In this document: positions 50,868 through 60,041 of the stretch, one piece after another
How positions within the stretch are numbered: the stretch's first letter is position 1
How the letters are laid out: each line of letters begins with the position of its first letter
Source of the DNA: JAVWHP01 sp036639955
Lineage (GTDB): Bacteria; Bacillota_I; Bacilli_A; Erysipelotrichales; Erysipelotrichaceae
Assembly: GCA_036639955.1 (NCBI GenBank)
Contig: JAVWHP010000004.1
Coordinates: 1-64,000, forward strand
Length of the DNA: 64,000 bases
Direction: 5' to 3'
Position numbers and translations under genes: made by a program
Notes under the pieces: model-generated
What the model saw: only the letters and a program-made list of their open reading frames with translations
The model's database searches: none
What the model was told of the DNA's origin: nothing

Positions 50868-51196
50868 TGAAGGGGGCATTTGAATACGCATTTATTATGC
50901 TATTTGGATTACCAATACTTGTATTAGGTTTAAATTTTGTTAAGGTTATGATGGGGTATAACCAAGCTCGCTATTATCAAGATTATATCGTTAATACGAT
51001 TGAACATCAGAATCGCTATGATAAAGATATAGAGGAATTAATAGTAGAACAGAAACAGCTATGTAGTACTTGTAGTGTAAAAGTAAGAAGCAATAAGGAT
51101 AGGTATTTGGTGGAGGTTAAGTTTCCTATTAAATTATCTATTGTTAATTATGAATCTAAAGGAGTTATAAGTACTTATACTCAACAAATTTCTTAA
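50867..51196 (+). CDS. TadE-like pseudopilin, last gene of the pilus operon
   Basis: The 109-residue protein has a helix at residues 6-27 and an extracytoplasmic domain with a CSTC pair near residues 66-69 that may form a disulfide or bind metal. The start is similar to the 50-residue pilin (EYAFIMLFGLP), so the two may be processed alike. GGGGGCATT-type spacing is atypical; translation is coupled to the previous stop by one base. The 3' end runs into the leuS leader. Confidence 0.65.
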   Translation: MKGAFEYAFIMLFGLPILVLGLNFVKVMMGYNQARYYQDYIVNTIEHQNRYDKDIEELIVEQKQLCSTCSVKVRSNKDRYLVEVKFPIKLSIVNYESKGVISTYTQQIS

Positions 51197-51204
51197 AGAA
51201 GTAG

Positions 51205-51233
51205 TTGACAAATAAGTTAATAATTGATATTCT
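51205..51233 (+). promoter_or_regulatory. Promoter of the leuS leader
   Basis: TTGACA (51205-51210), a 17-nt spacer and TATTCT (51228-51233) with TG one base ahead of it form the best promoter in the window. Confidence 0.8.
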
Positions 51234-51239
51234 TAGTGT

Positions 51240-51437
51240 TATGAAGCGATGATTTAGAGTAGTAATATTACTAGTGTTTAAGAAAGTCAGTGGTGATGAG
51301 AACTGATACATGAACGATATGAACTTACTAATGAGCAGTCACGTATTTCTGGCGTTAACAGATTCCAAGGGCATGCAATAGCATGAACTAAGGTGGTACC
51401 GCGTATATTACGTCCTTAGCTATAAGGGCGTTTTTTT
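51240..51437 (+). ncRNA. T-box riboswitch controlling leuS
   Basis: The leader carries the T-box core at 51390-51403 (aaggtggtaccgcg), with the TGGT that pairs with the tRNA acceptor end, followed by a terminator (51411-51430 with T7). The antiterminator (ctaagg with ccttag) competes with it. Uncharged tRNA-Leu should relieve termination and allow leuS expression. The upstream stem I has an imperfect specifier loop at about 51320-51335, with both CTT and TTA possible, so I do not fix the codon. Confidence 0.92.
51411..51437 (+). terminator. Regulated terminator of the leuS T-box
   Basis: Arms cgtcctta (51411-51418) and taagggcg (51423-51430) with one G-U pair and a gcta loop are followed by T7. 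Confidence 0.88.
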
Positions 51438-51458
51438 ATTTGAAAGGTGGAATATAAA

Positions 51459-53855
51459 ATGGCATTTGATCATTTAAGTATTGAAAAGAAATGGCAAGAT
51501 TATTGGTTAAACAATAAAACTTTTAAAACAGACGTTTATGATTTTGATAAACCTAAAGCTTACATATTAGATATGTTCCCATATCCTAGTGGAAATGGTT
51601 TACATGTAGGACATCCAGAAGGATATACAGCTACTGATATTATATCAAGAATGAAGAGAATGCAAGGATTTAATGTTTTACATCCTATGGGTTGGGATTC
51701 ATTTGGTTTACCAGCTGAACAGTTTGCATTAAATACTGGACATCATCCTAAAGAATTTACAATCAAAAACATTGATCATTTTAGAGAACAAATTCAAGCA
51801 TTAGGTTTCTCTTATGATTGGGATCGAGAAATATCAACAACAGATCCTGATTATTATAAATGGACACAATGGATCTTTATTCAGTTATATAACAAAGGAT
51901 TAGCTTATGTAGATGAAATCCCTGTAAACTGGTGTCCTGAATTAGGAACAGTATTAGCTAATGAAGAAGTAATAGATGGTAAAAGTGAACGTGGTGGTTT
52001 TCCAGTAATAAGAAAACCAATGCGTCAATGGGTACTTAAAATTACTGAATATGCAGAAAGACTTTTAGAAGATCTAGATCTATGTAGTTGGCCAGCATCT
52101 ACAAAAGAGATGCAAGTAAATTGGATAGGTAAATCTGTAGGAGCTAATGTAATCTTTAAAATTAAAGATCATGCTAAAGATTTTACAGTCTTTACAACTA
52201 GATGTGATACATTGTTTGGTGCTACTTACTGTGTAATGTCACCAGAACACCCATTTGTTGATGAAATAGCAACTACTGAATATAAAGAAGCTATAAAAGA
52301 ATATAAAAGAGTATGTGCTTGTAAATCAGACATGGAACGTACTGAATTAAATAAAGATAAAACTGGAGTATTTACTGGTGCTTATGCAATTAATCCAGTA
52401 AATGGACGTGAAATTCCTATTTGGATATCTGATTATGTTTTAGCAAGTTATGGAACTGGTGCTATTATGGCTGTTCCTGCTCATGATGATCGTGACTATG
52501 AATTTGCTAAGAAATTTAATATAGATATAATCCAAGTAATTGAAGGTGGAGATATAGCTAATGAACCTTACTGTGGAGATGGAACTCATATAAATTCTAG
52601 TTTCTTAGATGGTTTAAATAAAGAAGAAGCTATTGCTAAGATGCTTAAATATTTAGAAGAGAATAAGATTGGTGGACCTAAAACTACTTATAAACTAAGA
52701 GATTGGTTATTTAGTAGACAAAGATATTGGGGAGAACCAATTCCAGTAATTCATATGGAAGATGGTACTTCTCGTACAGTTGAACTAGATCAATTACCTT
52801 TAGAATTACCAGAAACAAAGAATTTCCAACCTTCACAAACTGGGGAATCACCACTAGCTAATTGTGAAGATTGGTTAAATATTGAAATAGATGGAGTTAA
52901 AGGAACTAGAGAAACTAACACAATGCCTCAATGGGCTGGATCATGTTGGTATTACCTTAGATATCTTGATCCTCATAATCCTGATGCTATTGCTGATCCT
53001 AAGTTATTAGAACACTGGTTACCAGTAGATTTATATGTAGGTGGAGCAGAACATGCTGTATTGCATTTATTATATGCACGTTTTTGGCATAAAGTATTAT
53101 ATGACTGTGGAGTTGTAAGTACTAAGGAACCTTTCCAAAAGTTATTCCACCAAGGTATGATCCTAGGTGAAAATAATGAAAAAATGTCTAAATCAAGAGG
53201 TAATGTTATTAATCCAGATGAAATTATAGCAAGCCATGGAGCTGATTCATTAAGAATTTATGAAATGTTCATGGGTCCATTAGAAGCTGCTTTACCATGG
53301 AATACTAATGGTTTAGATGGTGCTAGAAAATGGATAGACCGAGTAAACCGTATCTTCTGTGAAATGGATAAACTAAGTGATACCAATGATGGTACCTTAG
53401 ATAAATCATTTAACTATACAGTAAAGAAAGTAACTAATGATATAGAAACATTAAACCTTAATACTGCTATCTCTCAAATGATGATCTTTATTAATGATTG
53501 CTATAAAGCAGAAACTATTTATCGTCCATATGCTGAAGGCTTTATTAAAATGTTTGCTTGTTTTGCTCCTCATATGGGAGAAGAAATTTGGCACACTATT
53601 ACTAATAAAACTAGTATAAGTTATGAACCTTGGCCAATAGTAGATGAATCTAAATTAGTTGAAGCTGAGAACGAAATTATTGTTCAAGTTAATGGTAAAC
53701 TAAGAGGTAAATTTAGTGTAGCAGTAGGTACTGAAGAAGAACTAATTAAAAAATTAGCGTTAGAACTACCTACAGTTATAGCACAAATTGAAAACAAAAC
53801 TATTCGTAAAGTAATAGTAGTTAAAGGCAAAGTAGTAAATATTGTAGTAGCCTAA
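51459..53855 (+). CDS. leuS: Leucyl-tRNA synthetase
   Basis: The 798-residue class I synthetase charges tRNA-Leu. The HIGH-like motif is GLHVGHPEGYTATD near residues 46-59, and the KMSKS motif is NEKMSKSRGNV. A CP1 editing domain occupies roughly residues 220-420 with TTRCDTLFGATYC and the specificity region DYVLASYGTGAIMAVPAHDDRD. Length is normal for the bacterial type. AAAGGTGG at 51443-51450 selects the ATG at 51459 over an upstream GTG. It is expressed under T-box control. Confidence 0.98.
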   Translation: MAFDHLSIEKKWQDYWLNNKTFKTDVYDFDKPKAYILDMFPYPSGNGLHVGHPEGYTATDIISRMKRMQGFNVLHPMGWDSFGLPAEQFALNTGHHPKEFTIKNIDHFREQIQALGFSYDWDREISTTDPDYYKWTQWIFIQLYNKGLAYVDEIPVNWCPELGTVLANEEVIDGKSERGGFPVIRKPMRQWVLKITEYAERLLEDLDLCSWPASTKEMQVNWIGKSVGANVIFKIKDHAKDFTVFTTRCDTLFGATYCVMSPEHPFVDEIATTEYKEAIKEYKRVCACKSDMERTELNKDKTGVFTGAYAINPVNGREIPIWISDYVLASYGTGAIMAVPAHDDRDYEFAKKFNIDIIQVIEGGDIANEPYCGDGTHINSSFLDGLNKEEAIAKMLKYLEENKIGGPKTTYKLRDWLFSRQRYWGEPIPVIHMEDGTSRTVELDQLPLELPETKNFQPSQTGESPLANCEDWLNIEIDGVKGTRETNTMPQWAGSCWYYLRYLDPHNPDAIADPKLLEHWLPVDLYVGGAEHAVLHLLYARFWHKVLYDCGVVSTKEPFQKLFHQGMILGENNEKMSKSRGNVINPDEIIASHGADSLRIYEMFMGPLEAALPWNTNGLDGARKWIDRVNRIFCEMDKLSDTNDGTLDKSFNYTVKKVTNDIETLNLNTAISQMMIFINDCYKAETIYRPYAEGFIKMFACFAPHMGEEIWHTITNKTSISYEPWPIVDESKLVEAENEIIVQVNGKLRGKFSVAVGTEEELIKKLALELPTVIAQIENKTIRKVIVVKGKVVNIVVA

Positions 53856-54104
53856 ATAATAATATTTAAAAAGCATGTTTGGTATTAAACTATTACCAAA
53901 TGTTATTATAACTGCAGTAAATATAAATACTACTATTATATAGTTTATTATTATAATGAATTAAAAGAACTATAAGCAATAGTAAGAAAAAATCTATATA
54001 ATAGGAATTAATTATAAATGAGATTAAAGTACATAATATGCGTTGAATACAGGTATAATAAAAAGAGGTTTACTTATTATAGTATTAATGGTAAAATAAT
54101 CATA

Positions 54105-54172
54105 CGATAAGGGAGTAGTCACACACTATGTGCGATTAGGTCAACATCACGGATATTATCCTGGCCAATCTT
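54105..54172 (+). ncRNA. yybP-ykoY manganese riboswitch
   Basis: The leader contains the two conserved segments of this class: agggagtag (54110-54118) at the 5' side and gtcaacatcacgga (54140-54153) at the 3' side, with a short hairpin between them. It precedes a terminator and a P-type ATPase, a common target of the class. Mn2+ binding favours read-through, giving induction by manganese. The bounds are approximate. Confidence 0.85.
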
Positions 54173-54222
54173 AAAGACAAGACTTATTAAAGTTTAACTT
54201 TAATATGCCTTGTCTTTTTTTA
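54173..54222 (+). terminator. Regulated terminator of the manganese riboswitch
   Basis: Outer arms 54173-54181 and 54209-54217 with an inner pair attaaagtt/aactttaat form a long hairpin, followed by T7. The region 53856-54100 before the aptamer holds no gene; I see only a weak inverted repeat after leuS (53879-53902) and a TATAAT at 54054-54059. Confidence 0.85.
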
Positions 54223-54267
54223 TCAAGGGGTTAAAGCTAAAAGCCATTAGGCGAAAGGAATAACAAT

Positions 54268-56877
54268 ATGAAAAACTGGTATCAAAGCGACTATCAAGAC
54301 GCAATTAAAGAATTAAATACTGATCAAATTAAAGGATTAACAAAAGAAGAAGCACAAAAAAGATTAGAGGAAAATGGACCTAACTCACTAATGGAAACTA
54401 AAAGTGATACAGCTTTAATTATATTTTTAAAGCAGTTTAAAGATCTATTAGTAATAATCTTGATTATAGCAGCTATTATTTCATATGCTAGTGGATCTAG
54501 TGAAAGTACTATAGTAATACTATTAGTAATTACATTAAATGCTATATTAGGAACAGTACAAACATTGAAAGCAGAGAAATCATTAGAAAGTTTAAAGAAA
54601 CTATCAGTACCTAAAGTTAGAGTTATGAGAAGTGGATTTAAATCAGAAATATCATCTACAGAATTAGTAGTAGGAGATATTGTTATGGTTGAAGCAGGAG
54701 ATGTAATTGTAGGAGATGGAAGATTATTTCAAGCATTTACACTACAAGTTAATGAAAGCTCATTAACAGGAGAAGTAGAATCAGTAAATAAGAATGTAAC
54801 AGCTATAAGTGCAGAATCAGCATTAGGAGACCAAGTAGATATGGTGTTCTCAAGCGGATTAGTAACTAATGGAAGAGGAATGTATGTAGTAACTGAAACA
54901 GGAATGAATACACAAATCGGGAAAATAGCAACATTAATGAATGAAACAAAACAAAGAAAAACACCATTACAAAGAAGCTTAGATGAGTTTTCTAAAAAGT
55001 TATCAATGATAATAATAGGAATATGTATACTAGTATTCTTCTTAAATTATTTTGCAGGCAATAGTGTAATAGATGCAATGATGGTAGCAGTAGCATTAGC
55101 AGTAGCAGCAATACCAGAAGCATTAGCATCAATAGTAACAATTGTATTATCAATTGGAACAAGTAAAATGGCTAAAGAAGGAGCTATTATAAAGAATGTA
55201 AATTCAGTAGAAAGCTTAGGATGTGTATCAATAATATGTTCAGATAAAACAGGAACATTAACACAAAATAAAATGACAGCACAACAAGTTTATGTTAATG
55301 GAGAATTAAGAGACAAGATGTCATTAGATGTTAAAGCTAAGATGGATCGATTCTTACTATTAGGATGTGCATTATGTAATGATAGTACAGTAAATAATGA
55401 AGAAAGAATTGGAGATCCTACTGAATTGGCATTAGTAGACTTAGTAAATCTATATGATTATGATGAAATAACATTAAGAAATAAATACCAAAGAATAGAT
55501 GAATTACCATTTGACAGTACAAGAAAACTAATGTCAACATTACATATGGTTGATGATGTGTACCATGTATTTGTTAAAGGTGCTAGTGATGAGTTAATGC
55601 GTAAATGTAAATCAATCCTAACACAAGATGGAGTAAGACCATTAAAAGATAGTGATATAGAAGAAGTAGCAGAATATAATAAACAATTTGCACAAGAAGG
55701 ATTAAGAGTATTAGGATTTGCATACTGTGAACAAAACTATGATACATTAGATGCTAAAGATGAAGACAATCTAACATTTGTAGGATTAGTATCATTGATG
55801 GATCCACCAAGAGTAGAATCAGCACAAGCAGTAGCAGATGCAAAACTAGCAGGAATTAAAGCCATTATGATTACAGGAGACCATAAGATAACAGCAAGAT
55901 CTATAGCTAAATCAATAGGAATCTTTGAAGGTGGAAATGATGAATGCGTAGATGGACGTGAATTAGAAGCAATGAGTGATGAAGAATTAGAAGCAAGACT
56001 ATCTAATATATGCGTATATGCAAGAGTAGCACCAGAACATAAAATTAGAATAGTTCAAGCATGGCAAAAAAGAGGTAATATAGTAGCAATGACAGGTGAT
56101 GGAGTAAATGATGCACCAGCACTTAAATCAGCAGATATAGGAATTGCTATGGGAATAACAGGAACAGAAGTAAGTAAAGATGCAGCAAGTATGATATTAA
56201 CAGATGATAACTTTGCTACAATAGTTAAAGCCATTGTTACAGGGCGTAATGTATATCAGAATATTAAAAATAGTATTAAATATTTATTAAGTGGTAACTT
56301 GTCTGGAATACTATGTGTGTTGTTAGCTAGTATATTTGTATTAAAGGTACCTTTTCTTCCAGTACATTTATTGTTTATAAATTTAGTTACTGATTCATTA
56401 CCAGCTATAGCTATAGGAATGGAAAAAGGACGTAAAGATGTATTACATGATAAACCTAGAAATGTTAAAGAATCTATATTAGATAAAGCAACAGTTATAC
56501 AGATAGCTTATGAAGGAGTTCTAATAGGTATATTTACTATGATAGCTTACTTCATAGGATTAGAAGTAAGCTATCCTGTAGCTACTACTATGGCTTTCTC
56601 AACACTATGTTTATCTAGATTGTTCCATGGATTCTCTTCTAGAAATGCTAGACCACTTCATAAAATAGGATTGTTTAGTAATAAATTTACAGTATATGCG
56701 TTTATAGTAGGTTTTGCTCTACTTAATGGTATATTATTAATTCCTGCTTTACATGGATTATTTGCTGTAACTACTGTTACTACTAGTCAATTATTGATGA
56801 TATATGGATTAGCATTCTTACCTACTGTAGGTATACAAATTATAAAAACAATTATTGATAGAAAGAATATAGACTAA
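54268..56877 (+). CDS. P-type cation-transporting ATPase (P2A type), probable Mn2+/Ca2+ exporter
   Basis: The 869-residue membrane pump has the P-type phosphorylation motif CSDKTGTLTQNKM, the actuator LTGEVESVNK, the KGASDEL nucleotide site and TGDGVNDAPAL hinge, with about ten membrane helices. The order of helices and AIPEALASIVTIVLSIGTS in M4 place it among P2A calcium-type pumps (PacL/YloB). Control by a manganese riboswitch suggests Mn2+ export in vivo. AGGCGAAAGGAATAAC spacing precedes the ATG. It ends with a strong bidirectional terminator. Confidence 0.95.
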   Translation: MKNWYQSDYQDAIKELNTDQIKGLTKEEAQKRLEENGPNSLMETKSDTALIIFLKQFKDLLVIILIIAAIISYASGSSESTIVILLVITLNAILGTVQTLKAEKSLESLKKLSVPKVRVMRSGFKSEISSTELVVGDIVMVEAGDVIVGDGRLFQAFTLQVNESSLTGEVESVNKNVTAISAESALGDQVDMVFSSGLVTNGRGMYVVTETGMNTQIGKIATLMNETKQRKTPLQRSLDEFSKKLSMIIIGICILVFFLNYFAGNSVIDAMMVAVALAVAAIPEALASIVTIVLSIGTSKMAKEGAIIKNVNSVESLGCVSIICSDKTGTLTQNKMTAQQVYVNGELRDKMSLDVKAKMDRFLLLGCALCNDSTVNNEERIGDPTELALVDLVNLYDYDEITLRNKYQRIDELPFDSTRKLMSTLHMVDDVYHVFVKGASDELMRKCKSILTQDGVRPLKDSDIEEVAEYNKQFAQEGLRVLGFAYCEQNYDTLDAKDEDNLTFVGLVSLMDPPRVESAQAVADAKLAGIKAIMITGDHKITARSIAKSIGIFEGGNDECVDGRELEAMSDEELEARLSNICVYARVAPEHKIRIVQAWQKRGNIVAMTGDGVNDAPALKSADIGIAMGITGTEVSKDAASMILTDDNFATIVKAIVTGRNVYQNIKNSIKYLLSGNLSGILCVLLASIFVLKVPFLPVHLLFINLVTDSLPAIAIGMEKGRKDVLHDKPRNVKESILDKATVIQIAYEGVLIGIFTMIAYFIGLEVSYPVATTMAFSTLCLSRLFHGFSSRNARPLHKIGLFSNKFTVYAFIVGFALLNGILLIPALHGLFAVTTVTTSQLLMIYGLAFLPTVGIQIIKTIIDRKNID
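56541..56575 (+). repeat. Intragenic 13-bp hairpin in the P-type ATPase gene
   Basis: Arms 56541-56553 and 56563-56575 are perfect around a 9-nt loop, in a late membrane helix. Confidence 0.88.
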
Positions 56878-56880
56878 TAT

Positions 56881-56921
56881 AAAATAAAACCTCTAGTGCT
56901 AAGCACTGGAGGTTTTATTTT
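56881..56921. terminator. Bidirectional terminator between the ATPase and HD genes
   Basis: A 19-bp stem with one G-U (56881-56899 and 56903-56921) and a taa loop has T-rich arms on both strands and separates the convergent genes. Confidence 0.92.
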
Positions 56922-56922
56922 A

Positions 56923-57480
56923 TTAATTTATAAATGAAACTATTACAGAAGCATACATAGCTATTCTAGATACTTTAATATTTCTAGTAGCTTGTAAAGC
57001 GAATTCACTTAGAGCACAGTATTTATCTACACCCTGGAGTACCCATCCTTCAAGAGTCTTAGGACATCTTAAAGTCATTGGCCACATATGATGAACAATT
57101 GCATCCTCCATAATACTATTTACCTTTACAAAACGCTTAGCGTTTTGTAAAGCGATACGTGGATGAACATAACTGTGACGTCCATCTTGTGAGGATTTAT
57201 CAGATTTCCAATCATATAAATAAAAATCATGTAATATACCAGCTTGACTAGCTGATACATAATCTAAATTTAGCTTTCTACATATTAGAAAAGAGTAGTA
57301 AGCTACATTAACACTGTGTTGGAACCTAGTGTAATTGAAATGCTGATAATAGTTCTTTAATTCTTGTATTTCTTCTATATCTAGTAAATCTGAAATACTA
57401 TTGAGGAATTCTTGAGTTAGCATTGAATTGCTAGTTGTAAAATCTTGTTTAGAAAAGATTGCCTTTTGAATAGTAATCAC
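56923..57480 (-). CDS. HD-domain phosphohydrolase
   Basis: The 185-residue protein is an HD-superfamily metal-dependent phosphohydrolase. Metal ligands are in FQHSVNVAYYSF (His), GILHDFYLYDW (His-Asp), SYVHPRIAL and AIVHHMWP (His). Relatives cleave nucleotides or cyclic nucleotides; the substrate here is not known. GAGGAAGGAGTGA precedes the ATG. A 13-bp hairpin (57124-57152) overlies the middle. It is 79 nt from the HIT gene on the same strand. Confidence 0.85.
   Translation of the reverse strand: MITIQKAIFSKQDFTTSNSMLTQEFLNSISDLLDIEEIQELKNYYQHFNYTRFQHSVNVAYYSFLICRKLNLDYVSASQAGILHDFYLYDWKSDKSSQDGRHSYVHPRIALQNAKRFVKVNSIMEDAIVHHMWPMTLRCPKTLEGWVLQGVDKYCALSEFALQATRNIKVSRIAMYASVIVSFIN
57124..57152 (-). 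repeat. Intragenic 13-bp hairpin in the HD gene
   Basis: Arms 57124-57136 and 57140-57152 are perfect around a 3-nt loop. Confidence 0.9.
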
Positions 57481-57559
57481 TCCTTCCTCAATATTATGAT
57501 AACACTTTTATTTATAATATGAAAGAATTATGATTACTAAATAGACAATCTTGATTAGT

Positions 57560-57955
57560 TTATAATTTGATTTTATTTAATATAGCTTTTAGATCTTGTT
57601 GATTAGTTTCTTTAAATTCTATTGTTATTGCGTCTTCGTTGCTATATCTTGGTATTACGTGTATGTGTAGATGTTTAACACTTTGTCCAGCTATTTCATT
57701 AACATTACTTAATATGTTAATACCGCCAGCTTTAAAGCTCTTCATTAAGAGATTGCCTATATTTCTAGCAACTATACTTAAGTGTGTTAAAGTCTCATCA
57801 TCAGCTTCTAAATAGCTATCATAGTGTTTCTTAGGTATAACTAATGTATGACCTTCTGTTACTTGACTAATATCTAAAAAAGCTAATACTTTATCATCTT
57901 CATATACTTTATAACAAGGTATCTTTCCTTCAACTATATCACAAAATAAACACAT
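57560..57955 (-). CDS. HIT-family nucleotide-binding hydrolase
   Basis: The 131-residue protein begins CLFCDIVEG and ends with the histidine triad HLHIHVIPR, as in HIT proteins of the Hint branch, which hydrolyse adenosine phosphoramidates and similar nucleotides. A GTG start 9 nt upstream was set aside because TTAGGTGAG is best spaced from the ATG at 57955. It follows the PrsA-like gene by 1 nt and is cotranscribed with it. Confidence 0.92.
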   Translation of the reverse strand: MCLFCDIVEGKIPCYKVYEDDKVLAFLDISQVTEGHTLVIPKKHYDSYLEADDETLTHLSIVARNIGNLLMKSFKAGGINILSNVNEIAGQSVKHLHIHVIPRYSNEDAITIEFKETNQQDLKAILNKIKL

Positions 57956-57956
57956 A

Positions 57957-58835
57957 CTACTCACCTAAATATTCAGGTAATGATTTTGCAAATAAATCTC
58001 TAATTCCTTGATCATGGAAAGCAAAATCATGTACATCTAAATAGTGTGAGAATGCTTTTTTAGATACTGCTGTAGAACTAGCCATTGAACTTGCTGCTCC
58101 TTCTTTATAGTTATTTGCATCTTTATCTAATACTTTAACTACATAGAATGCTTGATTAGCACTATCTTCTATTACTCCACTAATTTGATCTTTTTCTAAT
58201 GTTTTTATTTGTTCTGTTATAACTGTAGGTACATCAGTTCCTGTTGTAACTATTTGTTCTTTTCCTTTATATACTGCAGTTGGACTTGGTGTCTTTACTG
58301 ATTCTACATATGCTTCTTCTAGTGTTTTACCACCTTTAATTAGTTCTATTGCTTTAGTTCCTTCTTCTTTATTAGTTACTTGCATAATTTGTACTTTAAC
58401 TGGACTATATTCTTTTACCATTTTATCAAAGTTATCATTAACATACTTAGTTGCTAATCCAGCCATCTTAGTACTACTTAATATTCTTTCATTATAAAAT
58501 TTAGTTTCATCTGAATATCCCATTTGAGCTAAATACATTGGGAAGTTTTCTCCTAATGATGTTTTCATTGCTGCTAATGATTCTTTAGCTTTAGCTTCTA
58601 ATTCAGGAGTAGTTGGTACTTCTAATTCAAATAACTTAGCATCTATAATACTTGGTATTAGATTAGTACTCATCTTTTCTTTAATTTCACTATATAAATC
58701 TTCTTTAGTATATTCTTTATTCCCTATACTTATTAATACCATATCACTATCACTTACTTTAGTATTGGTACTTCCACATCCACTTAATGTTAATAGCATA
58801 CATCCTGCTATTCCTAATGTAATTAATTTTTTCAT
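57957..58835 (-). CDS. PrsA-like foldase lipoprotein
   Basis: The 292-residue protein has a lipoprotein signal (LGIAGCMLLTLSGCGST; lipobox LSGC), so it is anchored outside the membrane. The middle region (about residues 145-235) has the outline of a parvulin domain (VKVQIMQVTNKEEGTKAIELI) but lacks a clear catalytic set, suggesting chaperone activity. PrsA assists folding of exported proteins. It sits next to a second foldase gene with 9 nt between them. Confidence 0.8.
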   Translation of the reverse strand: MKKLITLGIAGCMLLTLSGCGSTNTKVSDSDMVLISIGNKEYTKEDLYSEIKEKMSTNLIPSIIDAKLFELEVPTTPELEAKAKESLAAMKTSLGENFPMYLAQMGYSDETKFYNERILSSTKMAGLATKYVNDNFDKMVKEYSPVKVQIMQVTNKEEGTKAIELIKGGKTLEEAYVESVKTPSPTAVYKGKEQIVTTGTDVPTVITEQIKTLEKDQISGVIEDSANQAFYVVKVLDKDANNYKEGAASSMASSTAVSKKAFSHYLDVHDFAFHDQGIRDLFAKSLPEYLGE

Positions 58836-58844
58836 AGTATTCTC

Positions 58845-59840
58845 CTATTCCTTTATTCCAAAGGCAGTAGTTACTTCCTTTTTAATTTCATCATTTGCAA
58901 ATTTAATATCTAATTCTTTTGATTTTTCCCATAATATTTGTGCATATAATCCTGAATTACTTTCTAATATTCTATTATATAATCCTGCTTTAAATGCTGG
59001 ATCTTTTAATAGTGTAGTTCCATCTGTTTCAGTTACTTTAATTCGGTGCCATCCGTTATAGCTATCATCAGATACTTTAACCCATTCACTTACCTCATCT
59101 TTCTTAAGAGATAAACTACTCTTTAAGAAATCAGCTTGTAAATTAGTAGACTTATTATCTACATAACCTATAATTCCACCAATAGCTGCTGAAGAATCAT
59201 CAGAATTCTCTTTAGCAATAGTTGCAAAATCAGTTCCTGCTTTTAAAGCAGCATCAATTTTAGCTACTTTAGCACTTTCTTCTTCTGTAGGATTATTAGC
59301 ATCTACCATCTTTACTATAATATGTGATACCATTCTAGGATTATTATCCTTCATAACTGGATCAATATATTTAGTTTTATCTTTTTCTATATAAGCATTA
59401 ACAAGTAATTCAGCTTTAGCTGTATGAATAGTATATTCATCTAAATTCTTATAACCAATTTGGGCTAACTGTTGAGTTAACTGTGCTTCATATTTATCTT
59501 GCCCAAATTGAGCTATAAAACTTTGTTTAATGTTATTAGCTGTATTCTTAGCAGTTTCCTTTATCTCATTATTAGTAGCTATAGATTGTTCTATAACTTC
59601 ATTTTGAAAGAAATTGGCATAAGAATTAGGTGCTAATTGTTTATAACCTAAATCATATAATTCATCAGAAGTTAAATTGTAATCACCAATACTAACTACT
59701 ACATTCTTTCCATCAACACTCTTACTACTAACATTTTCTTTATTAGCATCAATAATGTATACACTAGCACCAATCAATAAAACAATTGCTACTAAAACAA
59801 CAAAAAAGTTATTTTTAATACTTTCAATAATGTCTTTCAT
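58845..59840 (-). CDS. Membrane-anchored parvulin-type foldase (PrsA/SurA family)
   Basis: The 331-residue protein has an N-terminal signal anchor (about residues 12-30), an N-terminal helical chaperone region and a parvulin domain starting VSHIIVKMVDANNP near residue 167, continuing FATIAKENSDDSSAAIGGIIGY and VSEWVKVSDDSYNGWHRIKV. It should catalyse proline isomerisation outside the membrane. Unlike the adjacent paralogue it has a recognisable active-site block. AAAGGAGGA precedes the ATG. Confidence 0.88.
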   Translation of the reverse strand: MKDIIESIKNNFFVVLVAIVLLIGASVYIIDANKENVSSKSVDGKNVVVSIGDYNLTSDELYDLGYKQLAPNSYANFFQNEVIEQSIATNNEIKETAKNTANNIKQSFIAQFGQDKYEAQLTQQLAQIGYKNLDEYTIHTAKAELLVNAYIEKDKTKYIDPVMKDNNPRMVSHIIVKMVDANNPTEEESAKVAKIDAALKAGTDFATIAKENSDDSSAAIGGIIGYVDNKSTNLQADFLKSSLSLKKDEVSEWVKVSDDSYNGWHRIKVTETDGTTLLKDPAFKAGLYNRILESNSGLYAQILWEKSKELDIKFANDEIKKEVTTAFGIKE

Positions 59841-59950
59841 ATAAATCCTCCTTTAAACATAATTTCTTAATTATTATAAGTTAAATAGCATCTAATTGCA
59901 ATTAAAGTCTTTCATTCACTTAATTTACCATACTGTGAATAGAATGTGAA

Positions 59951-60004
59951 CAATAACAAATAATAATCGTTATAATTGTTCTTAGAGCAATAATTTGTTA
60001 TTAT
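59951..60004 (+). promoter_or_regulatory. Promoter region of the suf operon
   Basis: TGTTATTAT (59996-60004) fits an extended -10 at 8 of 9 positions, 38 nt before sufC. The arms aataacaaa (59952-59960) and tttgttatt (about 59994-60002) are complementary and flank a spacer, so they could form an operator for an iron or Fe-S sensing repressor, though no known box is recognised. Confidence 0.45.
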
Positions 60005-60041
60005 ATTAAAGTTAGAAAATCAAGTGAAAGGATGAATCAAT

